A stretch of 64,000 bases of DNA, taken from Deinococcus multiflagellatus (GTDB taxonomy: Bacteria > Deinococcota > Deinococci > Deinococcales > Deinococcaceae). A program made the translations under genes and the position numbers. The DNA lies in the NCBI RefSeq assembly GCF_020166415.1, contig NZ_JAIQXV010000017.1, positions 1-64,000 of the forward strand. The letters are read 5' to 3'. The notes beneath the pieces are model-generated. The model saw only the letters and a list, made by a program, of their open reading frames with translations, did not search any database and was not told the origin of the DNA. The stretch's first letter is position 1. Each line of letters begins with the position of its first letter. This document shows, in pieces, positions 46,369-55,889 of this stretch.

Positions 46369-48063
46369 TCAGGCTTTGCTCAGCCGCTTCCACTGCAGCG
46401 CCGTCATGGGGTTAAACATCCATCCCTGCACCTCGCTGCGGTAAAACGCGTAGCCCACCGGCGCGGGCAGAACGATATACGGCGCCTGCTCGTAGGCCCG
46501 CCGGCCCACCAGGCTGTAAAGCCGGTTGCGCTCGGCGGTGTTCACCGTGGCGCGCGCCGCCTTCAGCCACTGGTCCATCTGCGCGTCCTTGAGGTGACTG
46601 CTGGGGCTATAAAAGCCGTCACTGGCATAGAAGGTGGACATGAAATTGTCGGGGTCGGCGTAGTCGGGTGCCCACCCGATCAGCACCATGGCCTCCTCAC
46701 CCCGGAGGGAAGCGGCAAACAGTTCACTCCAGGGTTTGGGCAGCAGGTTGATCCGGAACTTGGGATTGAGCGCTTCCACGTTCTTCTTCAGCAGTTCCAT
46801 GGCGGCCTGCGCGGCGGGGGTATCGGCACGGTAGTTGGCGGTCAACGTGAACCCGTTGTTCCAGACCTGGCCGCCCCACGCTTTTTTGAAGTAGGCCGCC
46901 GCAGCGGCGGCGTCATAGCGGAAGGTGCCCACACCGGCGTCATACCCTGGAAATGAATCTGGCAGCAGCATGGTGCGGACTGCGCCCTTGCCATCCTGCA
47001 CCTCCCGGATGAACTGCTGGGCATTGAACGCCGCGTTGAACGCACGGCGTACGTTGACATCGCTGAAGAAGTTGGCCGGAATGCCTTTGCCATCCAGCTT
47101 GCCGCTGCCCAGCAGGCTTGGGGCGGAAATGTTCTGGTTCATGACAATGGCGGCGGCCCCCACATTGGGCAGCTCGTCCACCCAGGTCACGCCCGGCTTG
47201 CCCCTCACCTGCGCCTCGTCCACGCTGCGGCTGGCGCCCTCAATGAAGTCGGCGTCGCCCCGTAAGAAGGCCTGCTGGCGGGCCGCCAGTTCGGGCACCC
47301 TCTGCCGGATCACGTGCCGGATGGCGGGCACCGGGCCCCAATACACGTTCGATGCCTCAAACAGGTGGACGTCGGGCTCGGCCTTCACCAGCCGGTAAGG
47401 CCCGGTGCCGTTGGGCTTCTTGCTGAGATTGCTGCCGCTGAGGTCCTTGCCCACCCAGGCTTTCCAGTCACGCTCGGTGCCGCTCCACTCTCCCAGACCG
47501 GCCGTGTAGTTCTTCTCAATGATGGCCTGGCCCGAATAGGCCAGTTTCGCCAGAAAGGCGGGGTCAACCCTGGGCAGCGTAAAGACCAGTTGCCCTGCGG
47601 CATTGCACTCAACCGAGTGGTCAATCCTGGCCCAGGTCACGCTTTTGTCGTCATTGGCATTGGCGCCGCTCCCCAGCAGCGCCTCCGACAGAAACCAGTT
47701 CCCTGAGGCGCCGCTGTTGGTCACCAGATTGCGCTCGAAGGTGTACTCGGCGTCGGCGCAGGTCATGGTGGCGCCGCTGTGAAACTTGACGTTCCTGCGC
47801 AGGTCGAAGGTGTAGGTCGTGCCGCCGTTGCTGATGGTCCACCTGGTCGCCAGCAGGGGCTCCAGGTCTCTGATGCTGGTTCCGCGGTAAGTCACCAGGG
47901 TTTCGTACATCTGGTCGACCAGCCCCGAAGAGAACACGTCATAGGTCGCGCCAGGGTCCAGGGTCGAAATGTCGCCAGCAGACATGAACACCAGGGTGTC
48001 CTTGGGAACGGAAGCGCTGGCCACAGAAGCAAGAAAGGCACCAAGGACGACAAGTTTTTTCAT
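46369..48063 (-). CDS. ABC transporter peptide-binding protein (family 5)
   Basis: 564-aa extracytoplasmic solute-binding protein of the DppA/OppA family. Signal peptide [17 protein letters not shown], no lipobox cysteine. Family landmarks: [60 protein letters not shown] (the family motif) and [20 protein letters not shown]. Binds peptides or similar solutes and delivers them to a permease that is not encoded nearby (orphan). AGGAGA lies nine bases before the ATG at 48063; a longer frame upstream has no site. Confidence 0.92.
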   Translation of the reverse strand: MKKLVVLGAFLASVASASVPKDTLVFMSAGDISTLDPGATYDVFSSGLVDQMYETLVTYRGTSIRDLEPLLATRWTISNGGTTYTFDLRRNVKFHSGATMTCADAEYTFERNLVTNSGASGNWFLSEALLGSGANANDDKSVTWARIDHSVECNAAGQLVFTLPRVDPAFLAKLAYSGQAIIEKNYTAGLGEWSGTERDWKAWVGKDLSGSNLSKKPNGTGPYRLVKAEPDVHLFEASNVYWGPVPAIRHVIRQRVPELAARQQAFLRGDADFIEGASRSVDEAQVRGKPGVTWVDELPNVGAAAIVMNQNISAPSLLGSGKLDGKGIPANFFSDVNVRRAFNAAFNAQQFIREVQDGKGAVRTMLLPDSFPGYDAGVGTFRYDAAAAAAYFKKAWGGQVWNNGFTLTANYRADTPAAQAAMELLKKNVEALNPKFRINLLPKPWSELFAASLRGEEAMVLIGWAPDYADPDNFMSTFYASDGFYSPSSHLKDAQMDQWLKAARATVNTAERNRLYSLVGRRAYEQAPYIVLPAPVGYAFYRSEVQGWMFNPMTALQWKRLSKA

Positions 48064-48278
48064 AGGGTTGGTCTCCTGTCCCCGTCGGCTGAGGGTAGAG
48101 TCAGGACGCAGACCCTGCGATGGTGCCCGGCAAGCTACTGACAGAACCAGGGTCCCCCGAAAGTAGGCGTCAGCGTGGTCCTGGCCTGCCCCCGAAAACG
48201 GGGCGAGATAGAGAAGAGACGCAGGCTCGCCCCCGGCCGTACGCTGCCGAGCGAGGTCCACTGATGAAGACACGTCAT

Positions 48279-48441
48279 CAAGGGTGCGGACAGTGTTCAG
48301 GCACGACGAGGCAGAAAGAGCGAAAACGTCGTCTGAAAGGCTTCACCCACTGACCGCCTTTCTCTTTACAAGGGGGAGGGGTCGAAAAAGCGTGTTTGTG
48401 GAGCACTGACGTACAGACTTTCGCAACTGTCCGCACCATCG
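48279..48441 (+). repeat. MITE-like element type A, copy 4
   Basis: 163 bp with ends CAAGGGTGCGGACAG and CTGTCCGCACCATCG, nearly perfect inverted repeats. Internal GAAAACGTCGTCTGAAAGG and AAAGCGTGTTTGTGG match the other copies; the middle is shorter. Confidence 0.75.
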
Positions 48442-48577
48442 CTCATACGGTTTCCGTTCAATCCGTGATCGCATCGGGACACCGCCGAGTGGGTCACGCC
48501 TTTCCAGGCCACCATTTTTCTCCTCTCGCGGCCCGGATCGAACCGTTTTTGGCACCGGCCAACCGGACTCCGTCTCA
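48442..48577 (+). repeat. Intergenic repeat type B, diverged copy
   Basis: Starts CTCATACGGTTTCCG immediately after the type A element and ends CCGGACTCCGTCTCA, the TCA being the stop codon of the ABC transporter gene. Confidence 0.6.
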
Positions 48578-50392
48578 GGCGTAGCCGCGCGCCTGCAAGT
48601 CGTACAGGGCCGCGTACCGCCCGCCGCGCGCCATCAGCTCGCGGTGGCTGCCCGTTTCTGCCACCTCACCGCCGGCAAGCACCAGAATCACATCGGCCAG
48701 GCGCACCGTGGAGAAGCGGTGTGAAATCAGCAGGGTAATCCGCTCGCGGGTTTCCTCGCGCAGCGCCTCAATGGTCTCGAACTCGGCGCGGGCGTCCAGG
48801 GCCGCGGTGGGCTCGTCAAACACCAGCACCGAGGCGTCGCGGAAATACAGCCGGGCCAGGGCCAGCCGCTGCCACTGCCCGCCCGAGAGCTGGCGCCCCC
48901 CCTGAAACAGTCGGCCCAGCGGCGTGTCCAGGCCGTCGGGCAGCGTTTGCACGAACTCGGCGCCCGCCCGCTCCACCGCCCGCGCCACGGCGTGGTCGGG
49001 GCCGGCGGCCGGCGTGGTGGCCAGCGCCACGTTGGCCCGCGCGGTCAGCTGGTACTGGCCGAAATCCTGAAAAATCACGCTCATTTCCCGCTGCACGCTG
49101 CGCGGGCTGAAGCGCGCCGCATCCTGGCCGTTCAGCAGAATTTGGCCGCTGGTGGGCGAGAACAGCAGCGTCAGCAGCTTGACCACAGTGGTCTTGCCCG
49201 CCCCGTTCTCGCCCACGAGGGCCAGCGCCTGCCCCCGGCGCACCGTGAAACTCACGTTCTGCAGCACGTCGCGGTCGGTCAGGGGGTAGCGGAACCCCAC
49301 GTTGCGGAACTCAATGGTGTCATTGGGCCCTTCCCAGGTCTCGCCCGCGTCCAGGTCGCGGCTGGGCAACTCCAGAAAGGCAAAGAGGTTCCGCATGTAC
49401 AGCAGGTTCTGGTACACCGCGCTGCCGCCGCCCAACAGGCCGCTGACGGTGCTCTGTACCTGGGCGATCCCCAGCACGAACACACTGAATTCCCCCGCGC
49501 TGACCTGCCCGGCCGCCGCGCGGCGCAGAATCAGGGCGCTGGCCAGCCCGATCAGCAGCGCGCCCAGCAGCGCCGCCGCAAAGCCCCACCCCGCGCGGCG
49601 CCGCACCAGGGCCACCAGCTGGCGGCGAAAACCCAGGTAATACTCACGCCAGCGCGACAGCAGCTCGTTCTCGAAGCCAAAGAGACGCACCTCCTTGACG
49701 TGGGCGTCAGAGGTCAGCAGGCTGCCCAGGTAGTTCTGCACCCGCGCGTCGTGGGTCTGGCGGCGCAGCATGCGGTAGCCCTCCACGCCAAAGCGGTTGT
49801 TCACAATCACGCCGGGGATGGTGGCCAGAATCACCAGCGGCAACACCCAGGGCCCCAGGGTGGTCATCAGGGCGCCCACCGAACCCAGCGTGACCAGCCC
49901 AGCCGCCAGCGACACCAGTTGCGTGGCCACCCCCAGCGGGCGCGACCCTACCTCGCGGTAGGCCTGCTGCAGGCGGTCATAGGTTTCGGCGTGCTCAAAC
50001 CGTTCCACACTGAGGCCCGCCGCCTTGCTAAGAATCCGGCGGCTGACCGCGTGTTGCAGGCTGTCGCCCAGCAGTTGCTGGGCCGTGTTCTGCAGGGTGG
50101 ACAGCAGGCTGCCCAGCACCACCAGGCCCACCTGGGTGGCCAGCAGGGTCAGCAGGGCGCGGTAGGTCACGCCGCCCTGGGCCGCGCGCGCCACCTCGTC
50201 CAGCAGCAGCTTGCTCACGTACAGGTTGGCGGCTGGCAGGGCGCTGCCGCCCAGGCTGCTGCCCGCGTAGATCAGGCTGTGCAGTGGACTGGCCGCCCAC
50301 ACCAGCCCCAGCGTGGCGCGCAGGTCGTGCAGGCGCTCGCGCAGCGTGAGGGTTTCGGCGGGCAGGGGTGAGGCGGGGCGCGGCGCGGTCAT
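48575..50392 (-). CDS. ABC transporter, fused permease and ATPase
   Basis: 605-aa half-transporter of the exporter (MsbA/multidrug) type, inner membrane. Residues about 30-320 hold six membrane helices; the ATPase half follows with Walker A GENGAGKT (394-401), Q-loop in VIFQDFGQYQ, signature LSGGQWQRLALAR (502-514), Walker B SVLVFDEPTAALD with E527, and ISHRFSTVRLAD. Works as a homodimer unless another half-transporter exists elsewhere. Start at 50392 chosen because upstream codons look non-coding. Substrate cannot be predicted. Confidence 0.9.
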   Translation of the reverse strand: MTAPRPASPLPAETLTLRERLHDLRATLGLVWAASPLHSLIYAGSSLGGSALPAANLYVSKLLLDEVARAAQGGVTYRALLTLLATQVGLVVLGSLLSTLQNTAQQLLGDSLQHAVSRRILSKAAGLSVERFEHAETYDRLQQAYREVGSRPLGVATQLVSLAAGLVTLGSVGALMTTLGPWVLPLVILATIPGVIVNNRFGVEGYRMLRRQTHDARVQNYLGSLLTSDAHVKEVRLFGFENELLSRWREYYLGFRRQLVALVRRRAGWGFAAALLGALLIGLASALILRRAAAGQVSAGEFSVFVLGIAQVQSTVSGLLGGGSAVYQNLLYMRNLFAFLELPSRDLDAGETWEGPNDTIEFRNVGFRYPLTDRDVLQNVSFTVRRGQALALVGENGAGKTTVVKLLTLLFSPTSGQILLNGQDAARFSPRSVQREMSVIFQDFGQYQLTARANVALATTPAAGPDHAVARAVERAGAEFVQTLPDGLDTPLGRLFQGGRQLSGGQWQRLALARLYFRDASVLVFDEPTAALDARAEFETIEALREETRERITLLISHRFSTVRLADVILVLAGGEVAETGSHRELMARGGRYAALYDLQARGYA

Positions 50393-50444
50393 CAGAGGCC
50401 CAGCATGCCGCACTGGCACTGGCCCCGCAGTGACGCGCCGCGCC

Positions 50445-50589
50445 CTCATACGGATTCCGTCCATTTCCGTAACATCCAGAAAAGAGCTGGATGTTCCTCC
50501 AATTCCCGGAAATCCGTACCCTTTCCCTCTCCCTCCGGTCGGAAAAATTCCATAACCCGTTACGGAATTTTTCGGAATCCGTATCAGAA
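50445..50589 (+). repeat. Intergenic repeat type C, best copy
   Basis: CTCATACGGATTCCGTCC, ACATCCAGAAAAGAGCTGG, CCGGAAATCCGTACCC, then the hairpin AAAAATTCC / GGAATTTTT around TAACCCGTTA, ending CGGAATCCGTATCAG. This copy is not next to a stop codon. Confidence 0.8.
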
Positions 50590-50732
50590 GGATTCCAGTT
50601 CATCCGTTGTGGAAGAACCGGTGAACCCGACGGGAGGGGCCCGCAGCCCTGCGCAGCAAAGAAGGCAGATTGGTGATGGAGAGGCGGAGAGGCACCCAGG
50701 CAGAGGAAAGGATGATCCGGAACCTGTTTGAG
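50590..50732 (-). repeat. Intergenic repeat type B, copy 6
   Basis: Back-to-back with the type C copy, inverse orientation. GGATTCCAGTTCATCCG, hairpin with GGTGAACC, then GATGATCCGGAACCTG. Confidence 0.7.
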
Positions 50733-50873
50733 TTCACAAGCCCTGGCAGGGTGCTTAGAGCCGTTGACCAAAGCACCCCCTCACCCCTCGCCGCGCAAGC
50801 CCCTCTCCGCTCAGCAGCGCTGCGAATCCCTCCAGGGGTGAGGGTCGAGCACCACCATCATCTTTGTGTTGTC
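50733..50873. other. Short repeat-like tail
   Basis: Contains a CCTCTCCGCTCAGCAGCGC stretch and AGGGTCGAGCACCACCATCATC, the latter also found at about 35479-35502 (GGGTCGAGCACCATCATCATC). No gene. Confidence 0.4.
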
Positions 50874-51782
50874 TTAGCGGCGGCCCGTGACCCACCACGC
50901 GGCGGCCAGGGCCCCCAGGGCGGCCACGGGACGGCCCAGGGGCCCCAGGCCTGGGGGCACCGGGCCCCCCACCGCCACCGGTCGGCGCGCGTACCAGCCG
51001 TGCGAGGGGCGGCTGCGTTCCTCAAAAGTGCGGGCCAGCCGGGTCAGGTCAGCGCTCACATGGGGCCCCTGGACCGGGTGGCCGTGGCCAGTGGCCAGCA
51101 GGTCCGCGCCCAGGTCCGCCAGGGTCTGCACCGAGGCGTGGGCAGCCTCCCAGTTGGGTGTGTAGTACGTGGGCGGTCCCTGCACGGACACCGGGCGCAG
51201 CGTCAGCGCGCCGCGCACCGTGGCCTGGTGGGTGGTGACCACCGCGTCGCCCGCGATCAGCGTGTGGTCGGCCGCGCGCCACAGCGAGATGTGGCCGTCA
51301 CTGTGGCCGGGGGTGTGCAGCCAGCGCCAGCCGTCCAGCCCGGGAATGTCGCCGCCTGCGGGCAGGGTCTGCACCGCCGGGCCAAAATCAAAGGGCCCCG
51401 GCACGAAGGCAGGGGACAGCAGGCTCATGCCGCCCCCCACCAGCGGGTCTGGCCAGGGATAGCGCGCTTCTCCCGTCACAAAGGGCCGCTCCAGGGCATG
51501 CACGTAGACCGGCGCAGGCCATTGCCGCAGCAGGGCCCGCAGGGCCCCCACATGGTCCAGGTGCCCGTGCGTCAGCACAATGGCCCGTGGCGGGCGCCCG
51601 CCGTGGGCGGCCTGCGCCGCTTTCCGAATCAGCCCCGCCGTGCCGGGGAGCCCGGCGTCCACCAGCACCCAGTCCTCGCCGGGGCGGCCCAGAAAAAACA
51701 CGTTCACCAGGGGCAGGCGAACCTGCGCCACATCGGGCCGCAGCCAGCTGGGCTGGCCCACCGCCGACGGAATGGAGCTCAT
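50874..51782 (-). CDS. MBL-fold metallo-hydrolase
   Basis: 302-aa metallo-beta-lactamase-fold hydrolase. Dinuclear zinc motif THGHLDHVG (H72, H74, D76, H77), later ligands in HTPGHSDGH and LIAGDAVV, and a final His in ATGHGHPV. A hydrophobic C-terminal segment (PVAALGALAAAWWVTG) may anchor it to the membrane. The ATG at 51782 is chosen for GGGAGGT six bases upstream; the longer frame continues into the upstream gene's territory. Substrate unknown; the fold covers thioesters, lactones and phosphodiesters. Confidence 0.88.
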   Translation of the reverse strand: MSSIPSAVGQPSWLRPDVAQVRLPLVNVFFLGRPGEDWVLVDAGLPGTAGLIRKAAQAAHGGRPPRAIVLTHGHLDHVGALRALLRQWPAPVYVHALERPFVTGEARYPWPDPLVGGGMSLLSPAFVPGPFDFGPAVQTLPAGGDIPGLDGWRWLHTPGHSDGHISLWRAADHTLIAGDAVVTTHQATVRGALTLRPVSVQGPPTYYTPNWEAAHASVQTLADLGADLLATGHGHPVQGPHVSADLTRLARTFEERSRPSHGWYARRPVAVGGPVPPGLGPLGRPVAALGALAAAWWVTGRR

Positions 51783-51936
51783 AGCCACCTCCCTAAAGCC
51801 GGAAGCGGCGCGCACCAGGGCGCACCCCGTTCCTTGCCGGCAAGTCTGTCGGGATGTAACGGGTGGAGGGATGAGACGGGGCCTAGGCTGTCCTGAGCCA
51901 TTCTGGCGCCCAGCCTTCATGAGCCTCAAGAACAGA

Positions 51937-52833
51937 TCAAGCGCCGTCCTGGGTCCCATCGGGGTCTGACCCGGGGCCCTGCAGGGTGTCGGCCAGCCCG
52001 CGCGCGAGGGCCAGCGCGTTCTGAAAGCCAGTCTGGTCATCGGCATACCCGGCCGATTCAGAGGTGTGCTCGAAGTCGCGCAGCGAGGCCCGGCGCAGCT
52101 CGCGCAGCGGCATCAGCCGCACACCCGCATCCAGGCTGGCCAGATACGCCGCCTGCCGCAGCTCGTAGGGGGTGTGGTAAGGAAAAACCCGCGCCTGGGG
52201 GGTGTGGAATATTCCGCCCTGCTGGCCCTGCCAGCGCAGCAGGCTGGCCACACTGGCGTCGTCCAGCCGGGTGATGCTGTGGGCCCGCAGCACCTCACCG
52301 GGGTTCAGGCGCACCGCCTGCCACTTTAAGGCCAGCAGTTCCTCCAGGCGAAAGGCATGGTGGTACAGCAGGGTCAGCGCCGCGTGCAGCGCCGCGTTCG
52401 AGCGGCTGGCGCGAATCAGGGCCTCAATGGTCTGGCGCGGTGGGGGCGGGGTATCACGCCGCTCCTGGGGCGGGCGGCGCAGGCCGCGCAGCGGGTTGCT
52501 GCTGAGAACCCCGTGGTCCAGCAGGGCTTCATACAGCCCGTGCAGCGCGCTCAGGCGGGCGCGGGCCGTGTTGGGCTTGACCGGCGGGCCATCCTGACTG
52601 AACGACACCCGAGTGGCCCAGTCGTGAAACTGCGCGGGAGGCCGCTGCAGGTCCAGGCCCTCGCGCCGGGCCTGCTGAAAAAAAGGCAGCAGCCGCACGT
52701 AGCGCAGCGCGGCGGCGCGCGGGTGGCCTGAAGGCGGCCCCAGCGCCCCCAGCAGCGTGTCCAGGTCATAGTCCCGCAGCGCGCGCAGCAGGCGCCGCGT
52801 CTGGTCATGATCGGGGCTGAGGTGGCCGGTCAT
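51937..52833 (-). CDS. Tyrosine recombinase-like protein, possibly inactive
   Basis: 298 aa. Residues about 10-125 form the helical SAM-like N-terminal domain of phage-integrase/XerD proteins (TARARLSALHGLYEALLDHG, VLSSNPLRGLRRP). The catalytic domain has HAFRLEELLALKWQAV with the first Arg (R162), but the second box reads MPLRELRRASL instead of H-x-x-R-H, and no clear catalytic Tyr box is present (Y263 in SAGYADD is the only candidate). It may be a degenerate recombinase or DNA-binding derivative. TAGTAT six bases before the ATG supports the start. No att sites or phage genes are adjacent. Confidence 0.75.
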   Translation of the reverse strand: MTGHLSPDHDQTRRLLRALRDYDLDTLLGALGPPSGHPRAAALRYVRLLPFFQQARREGLDLQRPPAQFHDWATRVSFSQDGPPVKPNTARARLSALHGLYEALLDHGVLSSNPLRGLRRPPQERRDTPPPPRQTIEALIRASRSNAALHAALTLLYHHAFRLEELLALKWQAVRLNPGEVLRAHSITRLDDASVASLLRWQGQQGGIFHTPQARVFPYHTPYELRQAAYLASLDAGVRLMPLRELRRASLRDFEHTSESAGYADDQTGFQNALALARGLADTLQGPGSDPDGTQDGA

Positions 52834-52839
52834 GGGCCA

Positions 52840-52845
52840 ATACTA
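52840..52845 (-). promoter_or_regulatory. Leaderless -10 box of the recombinase-like gene
   Basis: TAGTAT, six bases, ATG at 52833. Confidence 0.55.
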
Positions 52846-52959
52846 GGGCCCCCGGTGTTGCCGCTGGCCCTGTGGGGCCGCTCAAGGGCCAGACCAGACG
52901 GGCGGCCCCGGCCCACACCGTCCACGCCAGACGCAAAAGCGGACAGCTGTACAGCGTGA

Positions 52960-53096
52960 CTTCTGCCAAGCCCCTGCGCTTCAAATCCCCTGGCCCGTGG
53001 CCGCCCTGGCCGACGTGCTCACACCCAGCGGGCCGCTGCAGGTGCCGGGCATTTGGCCGCTGCGCGCGCTGGTGGGCCTGCTGTCCACGCTGCTGA
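52960..53096 (+). pseudogene. Possible membrane-protein debris
   Basis: A plus-strand frame reads WPVAALADVLTPSGPLQVPG and IWPLRALVGLLSTLLTM, protein-like and hydrophobic, then runs into a type D repeat. A second hydrophobic piece (VAVEWLAVSLAVVAAVA, and in another frame LGDVLHSLWDPLHTGRWW) lies at about 53390-53530. Probably remains of one or more decayed membrane genes; identity unknown. Confidence 0.3.
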
Positions 53097-53202
53097 CGAT
53101 GTCCTCAACGCCATGCCAACCGCTGTCTGTCGCGGTCACTCGCTCTGCTCGCCCTAGATGACCTGAAGGGTTCACCTTCAGATCATGTGGTGACCGCTAT
53201 AA
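53097..53202 (-). repeat. Intergenic repeat type D, copy 1
   Basis: Inverse orientation. Palindrome ACCTGAAGGGTTCACCTTCA, then CGAGCAGAGCGAGTGACCGC and ACAGCGGTTGGCATGGCGTT on the minus strand, shared with 55543-55650 and 62054-62190. Confidence 0.65.
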
Positions 53203-53637
53203 GGCAAATGAAGGGTGTGCCGCCCACCCCACGTTCTGTGGCCGGCATGAAGGGGCGGCCGTCCGGACCCAGGGTGGAGTGGGCCGCTGCTGTGATCGTC
53301 ATTCCCAATCTGCCCCGCAGCCGCGCGCCGCTCACCCAACCGGTCATTCCCTGGCTGCAGCGGCTGCCCGGCTACCCTGCTCCCCAGCCGCGTGGCGGTG
53401 GAATGGCTGGCGGTCAGCCTCGCGGTGGTGGCGGCCGTGGCCGCTGGCCCTGGGGGACGTGCTGCACAGCCTGTGGGACCCCCTGCACACCGGGCGTTGG
53501 TGGGGCGTCGCCATGTGTCTGCTGTGGCACTGGAGCGAGCCATGGCAGGGCCACGGAAGCGGCGCTGCTGGGCCGGTTGCCCTTCGTGCCGCAGGTCCTG
53601 TTCTACCCAACCACTGGGCCGCGCCAGCGGCGGACCT
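53203..53637. other. Stretch without intact gene
   Basis: Holds the second hydrophobic fragment mentioned at 52960 with a frame change in the middle. No intact reading frame with a plausible start. Confidence 0.35.
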
Positions 53638-53643
53638 TATACT
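53638..53643 (+). promoter_or_regulatory. Leaderless -10 box of the EamA gene
   Basis: TATACT, seven bases, ATG at 53651. Confidence 0.55.
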
Positions 53644-53650
53644 CCCGCGC

Positions 53651-54566
53651 ATGACGGGTGTGACGGCTCCCCTGAACACCCGCGCGCTGCTGCTGGCCCT
53701 GCTGATCACCGGCATCTGGGGCGTGAATTTTGTGGTGATCAAGTGGAGTGTCGCAGGCGCCCCGCCCCTGCTGGTGGCCGCCCTGCGCTTTCTGGTGGCC
53801 GCCCTGCCGGCGGTGTGGTTCGTGCCGCGCCCGCGCCTGCCCGCCCGCCTGCTGTGGGGCTATGGCCTGGCGGTGGGCGTGGTGCAATTTGGGCTGCTGT
53901 ACCTCGCCATTCAGCTGGGCATGAGTGCAGGCCTGGGCTCACTGCTGATGCAGATGCAGGCATTCTTCACGGCGCTGCTGGCGGCCTGGGTGCTGGGCGA
54001 ACGGGTGCAGCCCTGGCAGGTGCTGGGCATCCTGCTGGCGTTCAGCGGTATGGGCGTGATCGGGGCCCTGTCCGGCGGGGACCTCACCGTGCCCAGCCTG
54101 CTTCTGACGCTGCTGGCCGCGCTGGGCTGGGCGGTCAGCAACCTGCTGGTCCGGGCGTCGGGCGGGGTCAACATGTTCTCGCTGGTGATCTGGAGCGCCC
54201 TGATTCCGCCGGTGCCGCTGGCACTGCTCGCTGGGCTCACCAGCGGCTGGGACGCGGTGGCGCGCACCTTGGTCCACAGCAGCGCCGGATTCTGGGCGGC
54301 GGTGGTGTTCATGGGCCTGGGCAATACTGTGCTGGGTTTCGGGGTGTGGGCCGCGCTGATCCAGCGGCACGGCGCGGCCCGCGCTGATCCAGCGGCACGG
54401 CGCGGCCCGCGTGGCGCCTCTGTCACTGCTGGTGCCCGTGTTTGGGTTGCTGGCCAGCGCCCTGGCCTACCAGGAAACGTTTCCGCCGGGTAAGGTCCTG
54501 GGCGCCGCCCTGGTCTTTGCGGGGCTGGCGCTGCATGTGTTTGGCGGGCGGTGGTGGCGCCGTTAG
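53651..54566 (+). pseudogene. EamA/DMT transporter broken by a 28-bp tandem duplication
   Basis: Ten-helix drug/metabolite transporter of the EamA family. The frame from 53651 is intact up to GFGVWAALIQRHGAAR, where a 28-bp unit (54352-54379) is repeated exactly (54380-54407). Since 28 is not divisible by three, the frame shifts and ends at 54493 with a nonsense tail. Removing one unit restores 296 codons (295 aa) ending LVPVFGLLASALAYQE, VLGAALVFAGLALHVFG and GRWWRR. Promoter and the rest look healthy, so the break is recent, phase-variable, or an assembly error. Confidence 0.9.
54352..54407 (+). repeat. Exact 28-bp tandem duplication
   Basis: Two identical copies of a 28-bp unit beginning CGCGCTGATCCAGCGG, inside the EamA gene. 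Confidence 0.95.
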
Positions 54567-54675
54567 GCAGGGCCCCGGTGCGGTGATCCCTGGGGCGCCG
54601 GCCCCCATCAAGCCTGGACGCCGCGCAGCCCCGTGCGAAGCCGCTGCGGGGCCGGGTGGAGCGGCTGGGGCTCGG

Positions 54676-55437
54676 TCAGGCGGCCTGGGCCCCGGCTTCG
54701 GGAAAAGCGCCGTAGTAATCTTCCAGCAGCTGGTGCAGCGCCGGGTCGAAGGCATGCAGGAGCTGCGGGGCTTCAAAGTACAGTTCTGTGGTCACAGCAA
54801 AAAACTCGGCCGGACTCTGCGCCGCGTACGGATCAATGGGGGCTTCGCCCCAGGCGAGGTGGGCACGCAGCCGGGTCAGGGCGCCGCTGACCACCTGCGC
54901 CCAGCGGGCGTAGGCCGCACGGTTGCGCAGCAGCGGCGCGCCGTCCACCGCGCCGCTGCCACTGTCGAGCTGGTGGGCAAATTCGTGCAGCACGACGTTG
55001 CGCCCAGTCCATTCGGCCCAGGTGCTGGCCTCCACAGCGCTCCAGGCCAGCACCACGCCGCCCCGGTGCCACGACTCCCCAATGCGCGCGGTGGGCACCT
55101 GCGCCATCACGCCGCCGGGCAGCACCTGGGTCACAGGGGACACAAAGGCATCCGGGTACAGATAAACCGTGCTGCAGTGCGGAAAGTGGCTGGGGTCGTG
55201 GTGCAGTTCCAGGCGGCAGGCCTGCGCCGCCACCGTGACCCGCATGGCGTCGGTGACGTCCAGGCCGCCGCAGCCCTCGAAGGTCTTTTCGGCCAGGAAA
55301 ATCTGAATGCGGCCCTGCAGCCGCCGCTGCAGGTCTGGGTCCAGGCGGGCGTACCAGGGCAGGCGGCGCAGCACCGCCAGCCAAGCGGCCGGAAAAGGGT
55401 GTTTGAGCAGCGCATGACGGCGCAGGAACGTCAACAT
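54676..55437 (-). CDS. mtfA: MtfA-like M90 zinc peptidase
   Basis: 254-aa metallopeptidase of the MtfA family, which in enterobacteria links to Mlc and glucose-PTS control. Zinc motif HEFAHQLD (H151, E152, H155) and the family blocks LQGRIQIFLAEKTFEGCGG and QSPAEFFAVTTELYFEAP, where the Glu is the third ligand. Cytosolic. The ATG at 55437 has GGAGG four bases upstream, close but usable. No Mlc or PTS gene is nearby, so its target here is unknown. Confidence 0.88.
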   Translation of the reverse strand: MLTFLRRHALLKHPFPAAWLAVLRRLPWYARLDPDLQRRLQGRIQIFLAEKTFEGCGGLDVTDAMRVTVAAQACRLELHHDPSHFPHCSTVYLYPDAFVSPVTQVLPGGVMAQVPTARIGESWHRGGVVLAWSAVEASTWAEWTGRNVVLHEFAHQLDSGSGAVDGAPLLRNRAAYARWAQVVSGALTRLRAHLAWGEAPIDPYAAQSPAEFFAVTTELYFEAPQLLHAFDPALHQLLEDYYGAFPEAGAQAA

Positions 55438-55542
55438 AGGGCCTCCACAAGGCACAGGCGTGCCAATTCGCAAACTGCTTTAAAAAACATAGCATGGAAG
55501 GGTGTGGCAGGTGGGGGCCCAGCCCCGGGCGGCCCCCGCACC

Positions 55543-55650
55543 ATGACCTGAAGGTGAACGCTTCAGCTCATCTGTGGCGAGCGCCGCGAGTGACCGCCAC
55601 AGCGGGCGGTTGGCGTGACGCCCAGGGGGTGCTTTCCTCCCCTGGGCGGA
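55543..55650 (+). repeat. Intergenic repeat type D, copy 2
   Basis: CATGACCTGAAGGTGAACGC, CTTCAGCTCATCTGTGGCG, AGTGACCGCCACAGCGGGCG, GGGGTGCTTTCCTCCCC. Followed at about 55697-55790 by a hydrophobic fragment frame (VTALLLAAVTIRWARPAWWA) that may again be gene debris. Confidence 0.6.
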
Positions 55651-55817
55651 ACCACCCCACCCTTCACCTGCCCCTGGCGCCGGCCGCTGGCACGTAGGGG
55701 CAGGACTTGTCACGGCCCTGTTGCTGGCGGCCGTGACCATCCGCTGGGCCCGCCCGGCCTGGTGGGCTCACCTGCTCGGCTGGCGGTGTCGTGCGACCAG
55801 AGCGCCCCGCATGCAGA

Positions 55818-55889
55818 CTGCCGCTCTGCGAGTTCCTCGGGTCGGAAAACTTCCGTTACGCGTGACGGAAGTTTTCGAAAGCCGTGTTA
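55818..55889 (+). repeat. Intergenic repeat type C, terminal part
   Basis: CTCTGCGAGTTCCTCGGGTC, hairpin AAAACTTCCGT / ACGGAAGTTTT, ending at the stop codon (TTA on plus) of the GAF-GGDEF gene. Stem bases differ from other copies but pair perfectly. Confidence 0.7.

Noticed and set aside
51937..52833. Prophage or integrative element around the recombinase-like gene
   Set aside because: No phage or conjugation genes, no att-like direct repeats around it, and the catalytic boxes look degenerate.
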